Origin: Punica granatum | Lineage: Eukaryota > Streptophyta > Magnoliopsida > Myrtales > Lythraceae | Direction of reading: 5' to 3' | DNA length: 64,000 nt | Assembly: GCF_007655135.1 (NCBI RefSeq) | Contig: NC_045134.1 | Coordinates: forward strand, 18,004,568 to 18,068,567 | In this document: positions 21,014 through 32,209 of the stretch, in pieces | Numbering within the stretch: the first letter of the stretch is position 1 | Layout of the letters: each line of letters starts with the position of its first letter | The notes under the pieces: model-generated | The model's input: only the letters and a program-made list of their open reading frames with translations | Told to the model about the DNA's origin: nothing | Databases searched by the model: none | Position numbers and translations under genes: made by a program

Positions 21014-24000
21014 TGTACGGACCCGAATGTGGACTCTCGTCGGGGCCCGCATTGCGCGCTTTTGGATCGCGCGGCTTGGGAGTGTCCACCTTCCCGTGGG
21101 GACGCGTGACGGACACGCGTGAGAGAAGGAGTCGCCACTTATCATTTTACGACCCGTAGGTCGAGGGCGGATAAGTTACCCGAGTCTAGGGGTATGGAAC
21201 ACCTAGTGTCGTTAAGGCATTGATCTGTGCGGAACCGGAAAATCCGTGTTCGGGGGTTCATGTTACGTGCGGGCCTATATCCCGCACGCCCTTTACTCTG
21301 GTTTGCTAGGCTTGCATTTTTGTTTTATTTACCGCATGAATTAGGCTGCACTCGGCTCACACGTTTTGACACCGTAACTTCGATGAATTAAACGATGTCG
21401 GTGGAGAAGCGAGAGAGAAGTAAACCCGTGTGTCGGGGAATTGGTTCACAATCTTGCGTTACAGTTCATCGAACCATGGAGGTTGAATCCCTGCGTGAAC
21501 CAGAACCGCGAGTTCTTGGATTTACTTGTATCTGGGCAAGCATTAGACCGATTCGATTAATTCGACTCTCGGACCGTTCGCTCACCGACTGGAATTCTTA
21601 CAGAATAAATGTACAAAATAAAATCCTTACAATGCTCTCGAAAACAATAAATACAAATTACAAATGGCCGAATTCCAGTCGACTCGCGTTCGGTTATTAT
21701 TCCACTCTAACTCACCGTGAGTTTAGGGAAAAAGACCGAAGAACTGAAATTCAATGGACGCTCTCACTGAATAGGGCGTTGGACCCTGTGAGTGTTGATT
21801 AGGGCGTTGAACCCTGTGCTCGATGATTAGGGTGTTGAACCCTAATATTATTCGGCCTAGGGATCAAGCTCGACCCGTATGGCAAACAAGTGCGGAAAGA
21901 TAACACGCAACATGTTAATAACAGACAAGGTGTTTTGTATTTACCGAATGTACGTGGATTAACAAGTTTATTAATCCAAAAGTGTTTTTGCAAGCAAATG
22001 CCATATGCTAAGCAATCAAACACGTGCCAATGTTTTAGTATTCTGCTTTGTTGGAAATTTGGAAAAGAGATCGAATATCATGTGTGTAGATTGCTTTTAT
22101 AGTGATTCGGTGTTGTGACACTGAATTACCACTGAATTGATCCAAACTTGTATTTTGACTCTAGATTTGGAACCTAGAGTTCCGCCTAACCATTTTCTAG
22201 GATTTGTTAAGTCGAGTGAAATGATTAGTCCGATAACTGTATTTTGATACAGAATACCCAACTGACATCTTAAACTGCGCTAGGATGTCGGCGAATCACG
22301 AAATGATGTTCTTGCCCTTGATTTGAAAATTTGTTTTCAGAAAAGGAGAACAACACAATAAGGATTTGAAAGTATGATGGGTTTTGAAAAGGGCATTAAC
22401 ACCGTTTTGTAATTCGTCGACGCGAGTTACAAATTAATGTCCAATTCGTGCAAAGTTATTTAAATGGAATGAATTAACCGTGTGAACGTCCCGATTAACC
22501 CGTTCGTGGAATTAATGCTTAAGGTTATTGCCGAATACTTTAATTGTGAAAACGATTCGTGATTCGGCGACCAACACGAATCCGTAAGGATCGAGGATAT
22601 TTGGTCCAATGACCGAAACTACCCTCGTAACCGAATGGACCCGAATGAGTCAACGATACCCGAATCCATGCATGTTTTGTTTTGAAAAGACATGTAATCG
22701 ATGTTTTAACATGGGAATCGTGGAAATATCGAAATTACACTTTCGTACAATCCGAGAAATGAATTAAACTCGAAATAAGGAAATCATTCTTGATCCAAAA
22801 AGGGCCAAGAAGCCCTCGGCTTCACCTTGTCAAAGATGGCCGAATACTCTCATGGCTCGATTCAAATCACAAAGAATTTCCTTGTCTTGGTTTAATCATT
22901 TTTCGCATGCTCAAACATCAAACATCATGAATAACACGTTTTGACAAAAGCCGGTATTACCATGATTTGATTAACTCATTTAAACATGCAAACATTCACA
23001 AACATGTTATTTAAGGAATCGATAAAATAATACCGGCTTCATGCATGCAAGAACAACAAAATAAACTCGGAAAATAACTTGGATCGGGCTAAGGAGACCA
23101 ATCTTAACCGAAAAGAGCAACTCAAGTCTCGGCCATCCATTTAGAGACTTGGCCGTGAGCTCACTTGCCATTTCCGGGTCGGGATGGTCTTCCAAACAAC
23201 AATCCAAACCTTTTTCCGACATGCTAGCAAGTTATAAGGTAATACACATGCATAATATAACATAAAATTGCATAAAAGTTAAGTCTTGCAAGTTAAGTAT
23301 GCATAAAATACCATAGTACTCCATAGCCATGCAAAAATATAAAAAAGCCCTAACTCCTCTAAGTCAAGAGTGATTTACCTAGCCTCGGGATACGAGGAAA
23401 GAGTCGGGGAAGTGTTTCGAGAGTCGGGTGACTCGGTTGAACGCTTGGAAGGATGCTCGGGTGCAAAGGATGCACGTTCGGGGAGCTAGGTGCACGGGGA
23501 ATGCGGCTGGAATGCACGGGAGGCGCGCGGCGGGTGCGCGGGCGCGCGGGGCGTGGGATTGAGGCGGTCGTGCGCTTGGGCGAGGGCAGGCGCGCGGGCT
23601 GTGCGCCGCGCGGCGCTGGCGGGTCACTATTCACCCGAGAGTAGCGATTTCACCCGAAATGCACTATTTGACCTGAAACAATAATTTAAAGACTTCAAAT
23701 GGAAAAACCAATTTCACCAATGAACTCCATGGGTCCAAAATGAGTGGGATATGAAGTTTGAGAAATTTTGAGCTTAAGTCGGGATGATGAACATCGGCTT
23801 CCGACTTAAGAACTCAAGGCTCTCTTTTGATCTTTTCGGTTTTCTTTTCTCTTCCTTCTAAGTGCTGAAGTTTTCTGGTTCTTGAGTGTTCTTGGCTATG
23901 GAGTTTGAGAGGATTTCTTGAAAGAGAAAGGTTGGAGAGAGTGTGTAAGAGGAGAGAGAAGTGATTATCTTAATCACTTTTGGGCCATTTATAGGCAAAG

Positions 24001-25582
24001 CTAATGACACAATTAGCAAAAGCAAGTGCTCTTAACCCCCATGCTTAGAAAATATCAAGCCTCATCCTCTTCCATTGCATTAATGAAGAAGAGATAAGAC
24101 ATTGATGAGCATTGATGGAGGCTTGAGTGTTGTCTTCAAACTCTTGGATATTTTCAAGCAAGAGTGCAAGTTGGCTTCTTGCATTGAAGAAGAAGAAGAA
24201 GCTTCTAGAGTAAAGGGTGACTCATCTTGAATAGCCCGTGGGTCCCACGACCGAAGAGGAGAAACCGGGAAAAAGCTCGGGTCTCGATTGATCGCGCATT
24301 CGAAGTTCGTGGTTTGAATTGAACGTCGAATTATCGATATACGCGAGGAAATGGATTTAATGAGTCCGAGATTGGCATTTTCCGTGAGAAATTGCAAATG
24401 TCTGTATGAGGCTTGGAAGCCGGTTTTGCTCCTTTTATGCATTCAGAGCGAGGTTACCCACTTCTGACAGCATATCTTGTATCTGCATCCCACGTCGGTC
24501 ATTTTGACATAAATTGTCAAATTACGTGGGCCCTTGTCCCTTAAGCCGGTAAATACAAATATGGAGCCGGAGGAGATGTCCTAGGAGGCCGAAACTGGAT
24601 TTCTCAGATTGCTTTCTGAGTTTCTTGGGCGATCCGGAGATTACTGCGATCTCTGTTTGCTGAGATTGGGCCTCTAAGGATATGAAAAGTGCATCTGAGA
24701 CCCTTAAAGCACTGCTCGAGGGGTCTAGATGAGTTGTGTGATTCATTCCGACAATTCCACATTGAGCCTTGAGAAGGCTAGCATGTGTGTAAGGTAAGCA
24801 TCCGGCGTCAAGTTTCCCAAAGAGGACCTCCGGATATGGATTTTCACTGAAAATGGCCTTTTGTGCCCCTCGGAGGTTACTCGGGAAACCGTGAAGGGTT
24901 TTGCTGTCTGTTTTGCCCAATTGCGAATGTCCGCTGGAGTTTTCAGGGCAATGTAGTGTGAACTTTTTGCCGTAATTCCATCAGACCAGTCTCCGGTTAC
25001 GCTCTTCCGAAGAAAGGGTATGCCCGTTTTGTCTTCGGAAGTCATTCAGAGTGTCTGTATGGCTTCTAAAAGACAATATGAAGCATTGCTCGTGCTCTGT
25101 ATGATTGAGGGGCATGGCCGCATCTGATATTTGGAATTAACTTTTCTCCGAGAAAACCGGCATTTTTGGACTTCCACTGAAAAGTTGTCTGTATACAGAA
25201 AGTTGTTCTGTATAGAGCAGATGATTTGCAAAATGCCTTTGGGGACACTTTTCATCTGTTTGGCATTGGAGTGGATTTTTGGAGTCCAATATTGGCTGTC
25301 TTCCGATGATGAGCGAACTATCGGAAAATAGAACTGTCTGTGTGATATACTGAAAATGCCGGTTTTGGATATTGCTGAGCTCTCTAGTCACTCTATTACC
25401 CTTTGGTGACCCCTGGAGTCCTTCTGTCATATGCATGTGTCATTTGCCCGATTTTGCCGACTTGAGGATGAATAGTGATTTTCTGCTCTGTTAAGTCGTT
25501 TTTCTGTATTCTGCTCAGGTTGTGGCTTGGATCATTGCTGATATCATCGTTTGGAAAGGTGAGCCAAAATGGGGTGCTGACA
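21014..25582 (-). mobile_element. 5' LTR of element A2 (4569 bp)
   Basis: Runs on the minus strand from TGTCAGCACC (25582) to CCGTACA (21014), next to the PBS. The TATA box is at 23993-23986 and the U5 hairpin at 21267-21287. The outer side is not internal sequence but the host flank gctgcaaaaacaccc (25583-25613), then the N gap. It is therefore the outer end of the insertion. Confidence 0.92.
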
Positions 25583-25613
25583 GCTGCAAAAACACCCATG
25601 GGTTAATAATCTG
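25583..25613 (+). other. Host flank at the right end of A2, cut by the gap
   Basis: Thirty-one bases of LTR A1 sequence beginning gctgcaaaaacacccatggg. The same flank follows the other right-end LTR at 36773, there starting gcttg. The missing T shortens the target duplication to GCTG and is likely a sequence error at a contig end. Confidence 0.8.
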
Positions 25614-25713
25614 NNNNNNNNNNNNNNNNNNNNNNNNNNNNNNNNNNNNNNNNNNNNNNNNNNNNNNNNNNNNNNNNNNNNNNNNNNNNNNNNNNNNNNN
25701 NNNNNNNNNNNNN
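25614..25713. other. Assembly gap of exactly 100 N
   Basis: A run of 100 N, a conventional gap of unknown size. The sequence to its right repeats about 11 kb of the sequence to its left, including the same host flank. Confidence 1.
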
Positions 25714-26013
25714 ATATCCTCTTGATACTCTGACAAGAAATCGATCATCCGGGCTCTCTGTGCGGGGTCGAGATCCGTCCCGATCCTTAGGGTGCGTTGC
25801 TCTTCTGTGGTGCCTATGTTGATCTCTTCGGTTGGCTCGATCGAAGTGAGTTGATGGTTTTCAAGACGATGCAAACTCTCTTCTATCTCGGGCACGCGAC
25901 CGTCCTCTCCAAGTCCTTCCCCGAAGTATATGGGTAGGGACTTTCTGAGGTGTGTTTCGGACGAATTCGAATCGTTGCATCGGTGATTTGGATTCGATTG
26001 GAGCCTTGGACAC
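25714..26013 (-). pseudogene. Pol N-terminal fragment, second copy
   Basis: About the first 98 codons of the pol frame, before the RT core, cut off by the gap. One extra C near 26004 and two changes near 25905 distinguish it from 14521-14814. No catalytic domain is included. Confidence 0.8.
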
Positions 26014-26192
26014 GAAAGCGAATTGTTTTAGAAATTAAAGATGCTAGAAGTAAGCATGAGAGAGAGAATCTAGACACAAAAATTCAAAAAGCATGTAGGG
26101 ATTTTATTAACAAGCCATAACAAAAACCCCTCTCTCTGTTGTGTGGCTTATGGCGTTGCCGACACACGGTAGCATTATATATAAAGACCGTC
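26014..26192 (-). other. Pro-pol junction, second copy
   Basis: Repeats 14815-14993 with the same donor-like GTAAGA over the protease stop and the same AG sites. It differs by small indels (for example tctctctgttg for tcttctgttg). Confidence 0.5.
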
Positions 26193-27963
26193 TTACACAT
26201 CGGCAACTACGGCCGAGTAGAGCGGAACTGAAGTCCAGTTGGTAAGCTCTTCATCCTCCCATACAGGGCGGATATGAACCCTAGAAGATGTCTCCTCAGT
26301 GACGGCATATATGGCTGGCAAAGCCAAAAACGCTTCAACTGCATCCGAAGAGAAGTCATCTGTTTCAGTGATTGGGCTATCGGAGGTGCCTCCCATGATC
26401 TGCGGTGGTGCTGCAAAAACACTGTGAGAGTGGTAGAACCAGAATGCGCCTGAAGAGCTTTTCGTAATGTACAGCAAGGCGGTGTAGATGCTTTCCACGG
26501 CGAGACTGCACAATCTCATGACAGGAGGGGCGAAAGCCAAGTCCCCTCCTATTGCGGTATTCCTCCATTTCAATCGGTCGAAGGATTCCCTGTGCACGTG
26601 CCCCAAGTCCAGTTCCGGGGACGTAATCGTTCTTCAACAGAACCTTTCCAATCATACGATCGGTTCGTGATGGACCGACTTTTCCGTAGTCTCGGATTAC
26701 GGAAATCGTGTCGAAAGAGTGAAAGGGAAGATTCTGATCTTCTCCAATGCTGATGTAAGGAACGGCTGTCTCCTTGTAGACTGCGTAGTCTTCCTCACCG
26801 TTGACCGTGATAAGCTTACCTTCGACGAAGAACTTCAGTTTCTGGTGCAGCGACGAAGGAACAGCGCCGGCGGCGTGAATCCATGGTCTCCCGAGCAAGA
26901 GACTGAAAGCATTGGGTATCTCGAGGATCTGAAAGGTGACAGAGAATGAGCAAGGACCCACATCGATCAGGAGATCGATTTCTCCATTCACTTCTCTCCT
27001 AGAGCCATCAAAGGCTCGAACAGTGGTCTTGCTTGCACGGATGCGGCTCATGTCCACGTTCATCTGTTTCAGTGTGGAGACGGGGCAAACGTTGAGAGCA
27101 GAGCCGTTGTCGATCATGACTCGACCAACAATGTGATTGTTGCACTTACAGACTATGTGCAATGCCCGTAAGTGTTCCTGACCTTCGGATGGAAGCTCAT
27201 CATCTGCAAAGGATATATGATTCGAGAAGATTGAACTAACAGTCTGCTCGATATTATCCGGTGCCGTGTCTTTTGGGACTTGTGCCGCGGTGAGAACTTT
27301 CAACAAAGCATTCCGATGCGGCTCGGAACTCAAAAGCAACGCGAGGAGCGAGATATGGGCGGGTGACTTGCCCATTTGCTCCACCACTTTGTACTCACTT
27401 GCCTTGATCACTTTCATGAAAGCTTCCGCTTCTTGATCGGTGACCTTCTTTGTAAAGACTGGCACGGCTTCTGGAACGGCTGAGGATGTAATAACAGGGG
27501 CTTTCCCTTTGTCTGTAGACTCTGGACCCTGATAAACTCGTCCTGAGCGCGTGATGCCCATCGCACTCATCTCATGCTCCATGTTGGCAACCTCATTCCC
27601 ATAATCCCAGGGAACTCGACGGTCTTGGTATGGCTCCTTCGCAAGAACCTCGATAACGAATGGGACGTCAGATGTAAATGCATCATTTGTCGGAACATAA
27701 TTGACAATAAAGGGAATTGAGGTCTTCTGCGCGTCTTTTTCCTCTTTGATAGAAGCGATGCTGATCATGTTGATAGAAGGTCCTGAACCTGATCCATGAT
27801 CGGGGAGAGGGTTTGCGCGGACATTCGGTGGCTTCACTTCATTAAAGGAGATTTGCCTTGCGTCGATCAACTCCTGAATTTTATTCCGGAGTGTCCAGCA
27901 ATTGTTGAGGGTATGACCAGGAGCACCCCGATGGAATTCACAGTGTAAGTTCTGATTCTGCAC
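26193..27963 (-). CDS. Protease with G-patch and gag tail, second copy
   Basis: Here the frame runs from the Gag zinc knuckle (HCEFHRGAPGHT) through the region broken at 16540 in the other copy and into the protease. This shows that gag and protease share one frame. The IDNGSALN active site, LGRPWIH block and G-patch are all present. An extra base near 26418 (aaaaacactg for aaaaactg) shifts the last about 75 codons. Apart from indels and a few substitutions it equals 14994-16382. Confidence 0.85.
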
Positions 27964-29810
27964 TGCGGGGTCAAAGTTGGGACCAAGCAGTTCTGTTCTG
28001 ATCTTGTTGCCTGCAAGAAGCTGCCTGAATATGTGAGAAGAGGGGCTGGTAAAGTGGTGTACTGCTTGCGTGGACGCGGTTGTGCAACTTTGTCCTGATA
28101 AGTTCTGGGGGCTGGAGCACGTTGAACCGACTGAGGAGATCTCGAAGCCGGGGGTCTACCTTGTTGAGCCTGAGCAGGAATATGCTGTTGCGGAAGTTGC
28201 GACTGGATAACAGTTGGCGGGGTTGGGAAATAAGCCTGCGATGTTTGGTAGGGCTGCACATAATGCACGGGATGTGCATATGCCTGGGGAGTCTGTAATG
28301 CAGGAGTATAGTCCACCGAAATCGGCTGTGAAGCCTGATATCCGGAGTTGACGGCGCCAATAGTCATGTCTTTGCTTCTCCTGGAGGTTCCAGCAGTCTG
28401 CTTCTTTGACGTCTCTCCATCCTTCTTCTTTGATGGGCCTTCGATTCTTCCTAACTTAACACCCATGTCAAGCTTCTTTCCTGCCTCGATCAAGTCCGAG
28501 AAGGAGGAAGTATGAGCCAGGAGATGTGAGTAATACGCGCCTCTGAGTGTGGAGTGGAACAGCTGAACTTGTTGTCGCTCAGTGATTGGAGGAATGTGCT
28601 TTGCTGCTCTTCCTCTCCATTCCGTTGCGTATGCTTCGAAAGCTTGACCCTCCTTCATCTCTGTCATGCTGAGATCGAGAAGGGTAGGAGGTGTTTCCGC
28701 ACAAAATCGATACTGGTCGAGGAACTTCTGAGAAAGATCTGTCCATGTAGGGACATCGCCGGCTTTCAGGGTCATAAACCAATCTAGCGCCGATCCCATA
28801 AGACTATCTTGGAAAGTCTGAATGACGAATTCCTCATAATCCCAGTATGAGAGCATTTTGCTCTGATAATGACGGAGATGATGCCGAGGGTCTCTGGTCC
28901 CATCATATCTTTTGAACTTTGGAATTTTGATCTTAGGGGGCAGCCGCATGCCTGGAAAGAGATTCCAGTCACTGTCACTGAAATCGAAACGGGGGTTGCC
29001 TACTTGGAGGGCTCGAATGGTTTCCTCCATTCTCTTTATTCTCTCCTGTTCATTCTCCGCTTCGAGAGGAACGTTTGTCGGTAGAGCTGGAGGGGCAGCC
29101 TGAGTAGGCGTGCCCGGTTCAGTGGGAGGAATGTTTAGGGGCGGTGGAGCAGGGTAAGAAAAGCTTATTTGGGGTTGTGGAGTTTGGAAAGGAAATTGGT
29201 CTGCAGTGGAAACAGGAGCCTGTGCGATCGTGACCGGAGGAACTGTCGGTGGTGGCACAGTATAGATTGGAGGATGCATTGACACGGTTAGCGGTGGCAG
29301 CGCATGCATAGTAGAGTCCGTGGATAAGAAAGCTGCTGGTGGCAACGGAACTGCTGTTGGAGCAGGTGGTGGCGGTAAAGGATCATTGATCGGATGGACT
29401 GTTGGTGCAAACGCCATTGCCGAGAAAGATGCGTCTTCAGCCTCCGAAGCAAAGGTTGGAGTGACCATTGGATTTGGATCGACAATTGGTCTATGCTCCA
29501 GAGGCGGAGTAAAGCTCGATGAGGCCTGATTCTGATTCCTGAGCATGGCCATGAGCTCAGTCATGTTGGTGGCCATGTTGGCCGCCAAGTGGTTCACCAT
29601 TCCTTCTAACGCAGTAAAACGTGCGGACTCCACAAGGTTGGACGCCGTCTGTACTGTTGGTGGAGGATGTCCGATAGGGACGCCTGAATGCGCTGTAGAT
29701 ATGTCCGTGAGCATTACAGGTGATGTAACTTGCGTCAGTGGTGTTTGAGAATGTATCGGCGTTGGCGGAGTATCCTGTTCAAGAATGGCGGGTTGTTGGT
29801 CTTCTGCCAT
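27867..29810 (-). CDS. gag: Gag, second copy
   Basis: 647 codons in the same frame as 18610 downward: Pro-rich N-terminus, capsid-type domain at about 290-460 and basic linker. This copy is open through the Gln/Pro linker (ggggg run near 28150 one base shorter) where the other is shifted. It then leaves frame near 28040 (gagaagag for gagaaagag) just before the zinc knuckle. Confidence 0.85.
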   Translation of the reverse strand: MAEDQQPAILEQDTPPTPIHSQTPLTQVTSPVMLTDISTAHSGVPIGHPPPTVQTASNLVESARFTALEGMVNHLAANMATNMTELMAMLRNQNQASSSFTPPLEHRPIVDPNPMVTPTFASEAEDASFSAMAFAPTVHPINDPLPPPPAPTAVPLPPAAFLSTDSTMHALPPLTVSMHPPIYTVPPPTVPPVTIAQAPVSTADQFPFQTPQPQISFSYPAPPPLNIPPTEPGTPTQAAPPALPTNVPLEAENEQERIKRMEETIRALQVGNPRFDFSDSDWNLFPGMRLPPKIKIPKFKRYDGTRDPRHHLRHYQSKMLSYWDYEEFVIQTFQDSLMGSALDWFMTLKAGDVPTWTDLSQKFLDQYRFCAETPPTLLDLSMTEMKEGQAFEAYATEWRGRAAKHIPPITERQQVQLFHSTLRGAYYSHLLAHTSSFSDLIEAGKKLDMGVKLGRIEGPSKKKDGETSKKQTAGTSRRSKDMTIGAVNSGYQASQPISVDYTPALQTPQAYAHPVHYVQPYQTSQAYFPTPPTVIQSQLPQQHIPAQAQQGRPPASRSPQSVQRAPAPRTYQDKVAQPRPRKQYTTLPAPLLTYSGSFLQATRSEQNCLVPTLTPQCRIRTYTVNSIGVLLVIPSTIAGHSGIKFRS

Positions 29811-30115
29811 CCTTACTCGTGCACGAGTCGGATATCGATGGGACGCCAGTTGTTAGTACCTGTATGCGTAAGTGTATGAGTGTACTTATAGTGCTTTGAC
29901 TATCTTCAAAATATAGATGACAGTATATGAATGCATGAGGTGCATAAGTTTGAAAATACTAATGCCATTACATCAGTTTGATTCATATTCTATAATTTAT
30001 AAAGACAGTCTGTTTGAAAAGGAAACATAAACATTAAACCGCCAACTATTACAACCCGTAGCTGAGTGAACGCTGCGTGGGTCCGGTGCGGGGCAAAAGC
30101 GTTAACAAACTAAAC
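29811..30115 (-). other. ORF1-gag spacer, second copy
   Basis: By eye identical to 18611-18915; no separate feature is seen. Confidence 0.6.
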
Positions 30116-31608
30116 CTAAGGATGAAAGACCTTGCGAGCTTTTGCCCGCGCTCGGTCCAGCATAGCGCTCAAACGCGCTATCTCCCTGTCTTGGTTCGCT
30201 ATGCGTGCGCGAATCTGAGCCAACTCGCTCTGAAGCTCTCTGTGATCAGTGAGTTCTGCGCGAATATCCACAAGCTCACAACGGAGTCGATCTCGCTCTT
30301 CTCTGATGGACTGCAATTCTGTGCGCATGACTCCTTGGACTGAGCTCTCCGCGTCTGGAATGTCTGCATGCGGTGCGTGAGGAATCCGCGGCAAATGTCG
30401 TCGACGAACGGGTGTGAGTCCCTGTGGATGGAATTGCGCCACATATGCTACGGTAGCTGAGAAAGCTCGTTCGTCGTCGGTAGGGTGCTCCGGGAAATAG
30501 AGCTCTTGAACGGTGCGCGTGTTCCATAAACGTTGAACTTCTCTATCCGCAGAACCCTATCTGGAAGTAAAGTTATAATATCCGTCCACATGAAGCGGTG
30601 TGGAGTGCGATCTGCCTCTCTAGGAATATCCTGTAAGCCGCCAAGTTGTCTGATGACTCGGGCTGGGAAAACAAGTGTGCTCCCTAAGTGACTGATCAGA
30701 GGAAGTCCTATGACTGAAGGGCATCCAATGGTCATGGGTCCACCGGGATTCCAGCGAGCAGCCCACAAAAACTGTGCCGGGGTGAGTCTCTTGAAGAACT
30801 GGATCCAATCGGTGTAGTCGCGATCGGAGGGCCGAAACACTTGAAGTAGGCGAGCGATGAGCGAACGCTCGTCAGTGATGTAGGAAAAGGGATGTGATGA
30901 GCAGAACGGCCTGATGTGTGCGGGAGCCAAATCTGAAGAAGATGCGGAGCTCCTCTCATTCTACCACGTCGAACCTCTCGTACATAGTCAAGAGACTGAA
31001 TGGTCTCAGCCAAGACGGCTTCTACATAGCTACGGCCTCCTACCACTTGGAGGATGACTTGGGCAAGTGCCCCGTCTATGAGGTTCGAAGAGTGGGGGAA
31101 TAGGATGGTCCCAAAGATGAGCAAGAGGAACCCGTGACAGGCGTCACGCTGGTACGATTCTCCCCTGGCATTGAGAGAACGAACATGTATGAAGTCTATG
31201 AGCCATGCGGTCCTAACGCTATGCTCCCCTCCATGCTGAAGCTCAAGACGAATTTCTTCGTCGCGGAGATCTAAGAGGATGGCGAGTCTACTCTGTATCG
31301 TGGCGAACTGGTTGGGCGCCACGATGTCGAGGGTCGGCATGGGTCGCTGAATGAGTGCCGCGTACTCCTCTACTGTGGGAGCTAGCTCTGACCCCTGAAA
31401 ACTGAATACGGCCCGCTGAGTGTCCCAAAAACTAATAGCAGTTCTGAGTAGGGTCCAGTCAATGGGGGAATCAGAGTAATGGCAAGTCTCCTATGATGAG
31501 CCGGAGGAATGCACGGTCAATTGGGCGGAATGTATTCCAAAGGCGAGTAATGTCCGCAGATGGCATGATGATGACATCGAGCCTAAGACAGGGATGCGAG
31601 CGATCCAT
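30116..31608 (-). CDS. ORF1 (DUF7745-like), second copy
   Basis: Same product as 18916-20413. Here the frame is open through the start region (CCCAATTGAC intact) and through the middle (CTCCCCTGGC intact), both broken in the other copy. It is broken instead near 31478 (two bases missing), 30925 (gcgggagcc), 30828 (one G fewer), 30545 and 30430. The differing break points argue for base-calling errors over one shared functional gene. Confidence 0.75.
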
Positions 31609-32187
31609 CCTTACCTAATGGAGAGATGTTGGTTTAATGTTTATAAACAAACTGATGTAATGTCCTAGGTTGTTTTGAAAACATGCATGCAGTGCAGAAA
31701 AGTAAAGTATATCTGTATCTATTACAATGTACATCGCTCATTGTAGAAAAACAACAAAAGGCCCGCCTAAAAGAAAACTAGGGGCCGACTCAAAGACCGG
31801 ACTTTGGGTCGGTTGACGGCATGAGGTTTGTTTTGGTCCAGCATGACGGTCCCTGTTTATGCATGGCTTCAGTGTTCTACTGGGAAAACCACTAACTAGG
31901 GATGGGGGCTCCCGATTCAAGGGGATCAATTCCTTGAAATCGAGCGAGGATCTTTGGGGGCCAGTTCGGTGGCGGAGCCAACTCGATCCGTTCCCTTACT
32001 CGGAACCTCTGACTAACCTAGCTTCCTAGATTGGTGCCCGTGGGATTTCAGGCATTTGGTACCTAAATCCACTAGAATGATGCAATGCGAGTGCAGAAAA
32101 GTAAATGTGCAAGAAAAGTAAATGTACAGAAAGCGATAAATAAACATGCAAGCAAGCAAACGGATCGAGCCTGAATCCACTAAGTAT
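31609..32187 (-). promoter_or_regulatory. Leader, second copy
   Basis: Repeats 20414-20991, including the gatgggggctcccga block and the gcagaaaagtaaa words. Confidence 0.5.
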
Positions 32188-32206
32188 GTCCCCAGTGGAG
32201 TCGCCA
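32188..32206 (-). promoter_or_regulatory. Primer binding site, second copy
   Basis: GTCCCCAGTGGAGTCGCCA, identical to 20992-21010, again three bases from the LTR edge. Confidence 0.8.
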
Positions 32207-32209
32207 AGC

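Larger units (their letters stand above)
4760..25582 (-). mobile_element. Element A2: 20.8-kb Tat/Ogre-type Ty3/gypsy retrotransposon
   Basis: Read on the minus strand the order is 5' LTR (25582-21014), PBS (21010-20992), leader, ORF1, gag, protease, RT-RNase H-archaeal RNase H-integrase, noncoding 3' region with hairpin arrays, PPT (9352-9333) and 3' LTR (9332-4760). Both LTRs begin TGTCAGCACCCC and end GTACA and are nearly identical by eye, so insertion looks recent. The integrase lies after RT, as in Ty3/gypsy. An extra ORF before gag, dual RNase H and very long LTRs point to the Tat/Ogre branch. It sits in solo LTR A1 in opposite orientation with a GCTTG duplication. Frames carry several one-base indels, probably in part assembly errors. 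Confidence 0.9.
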
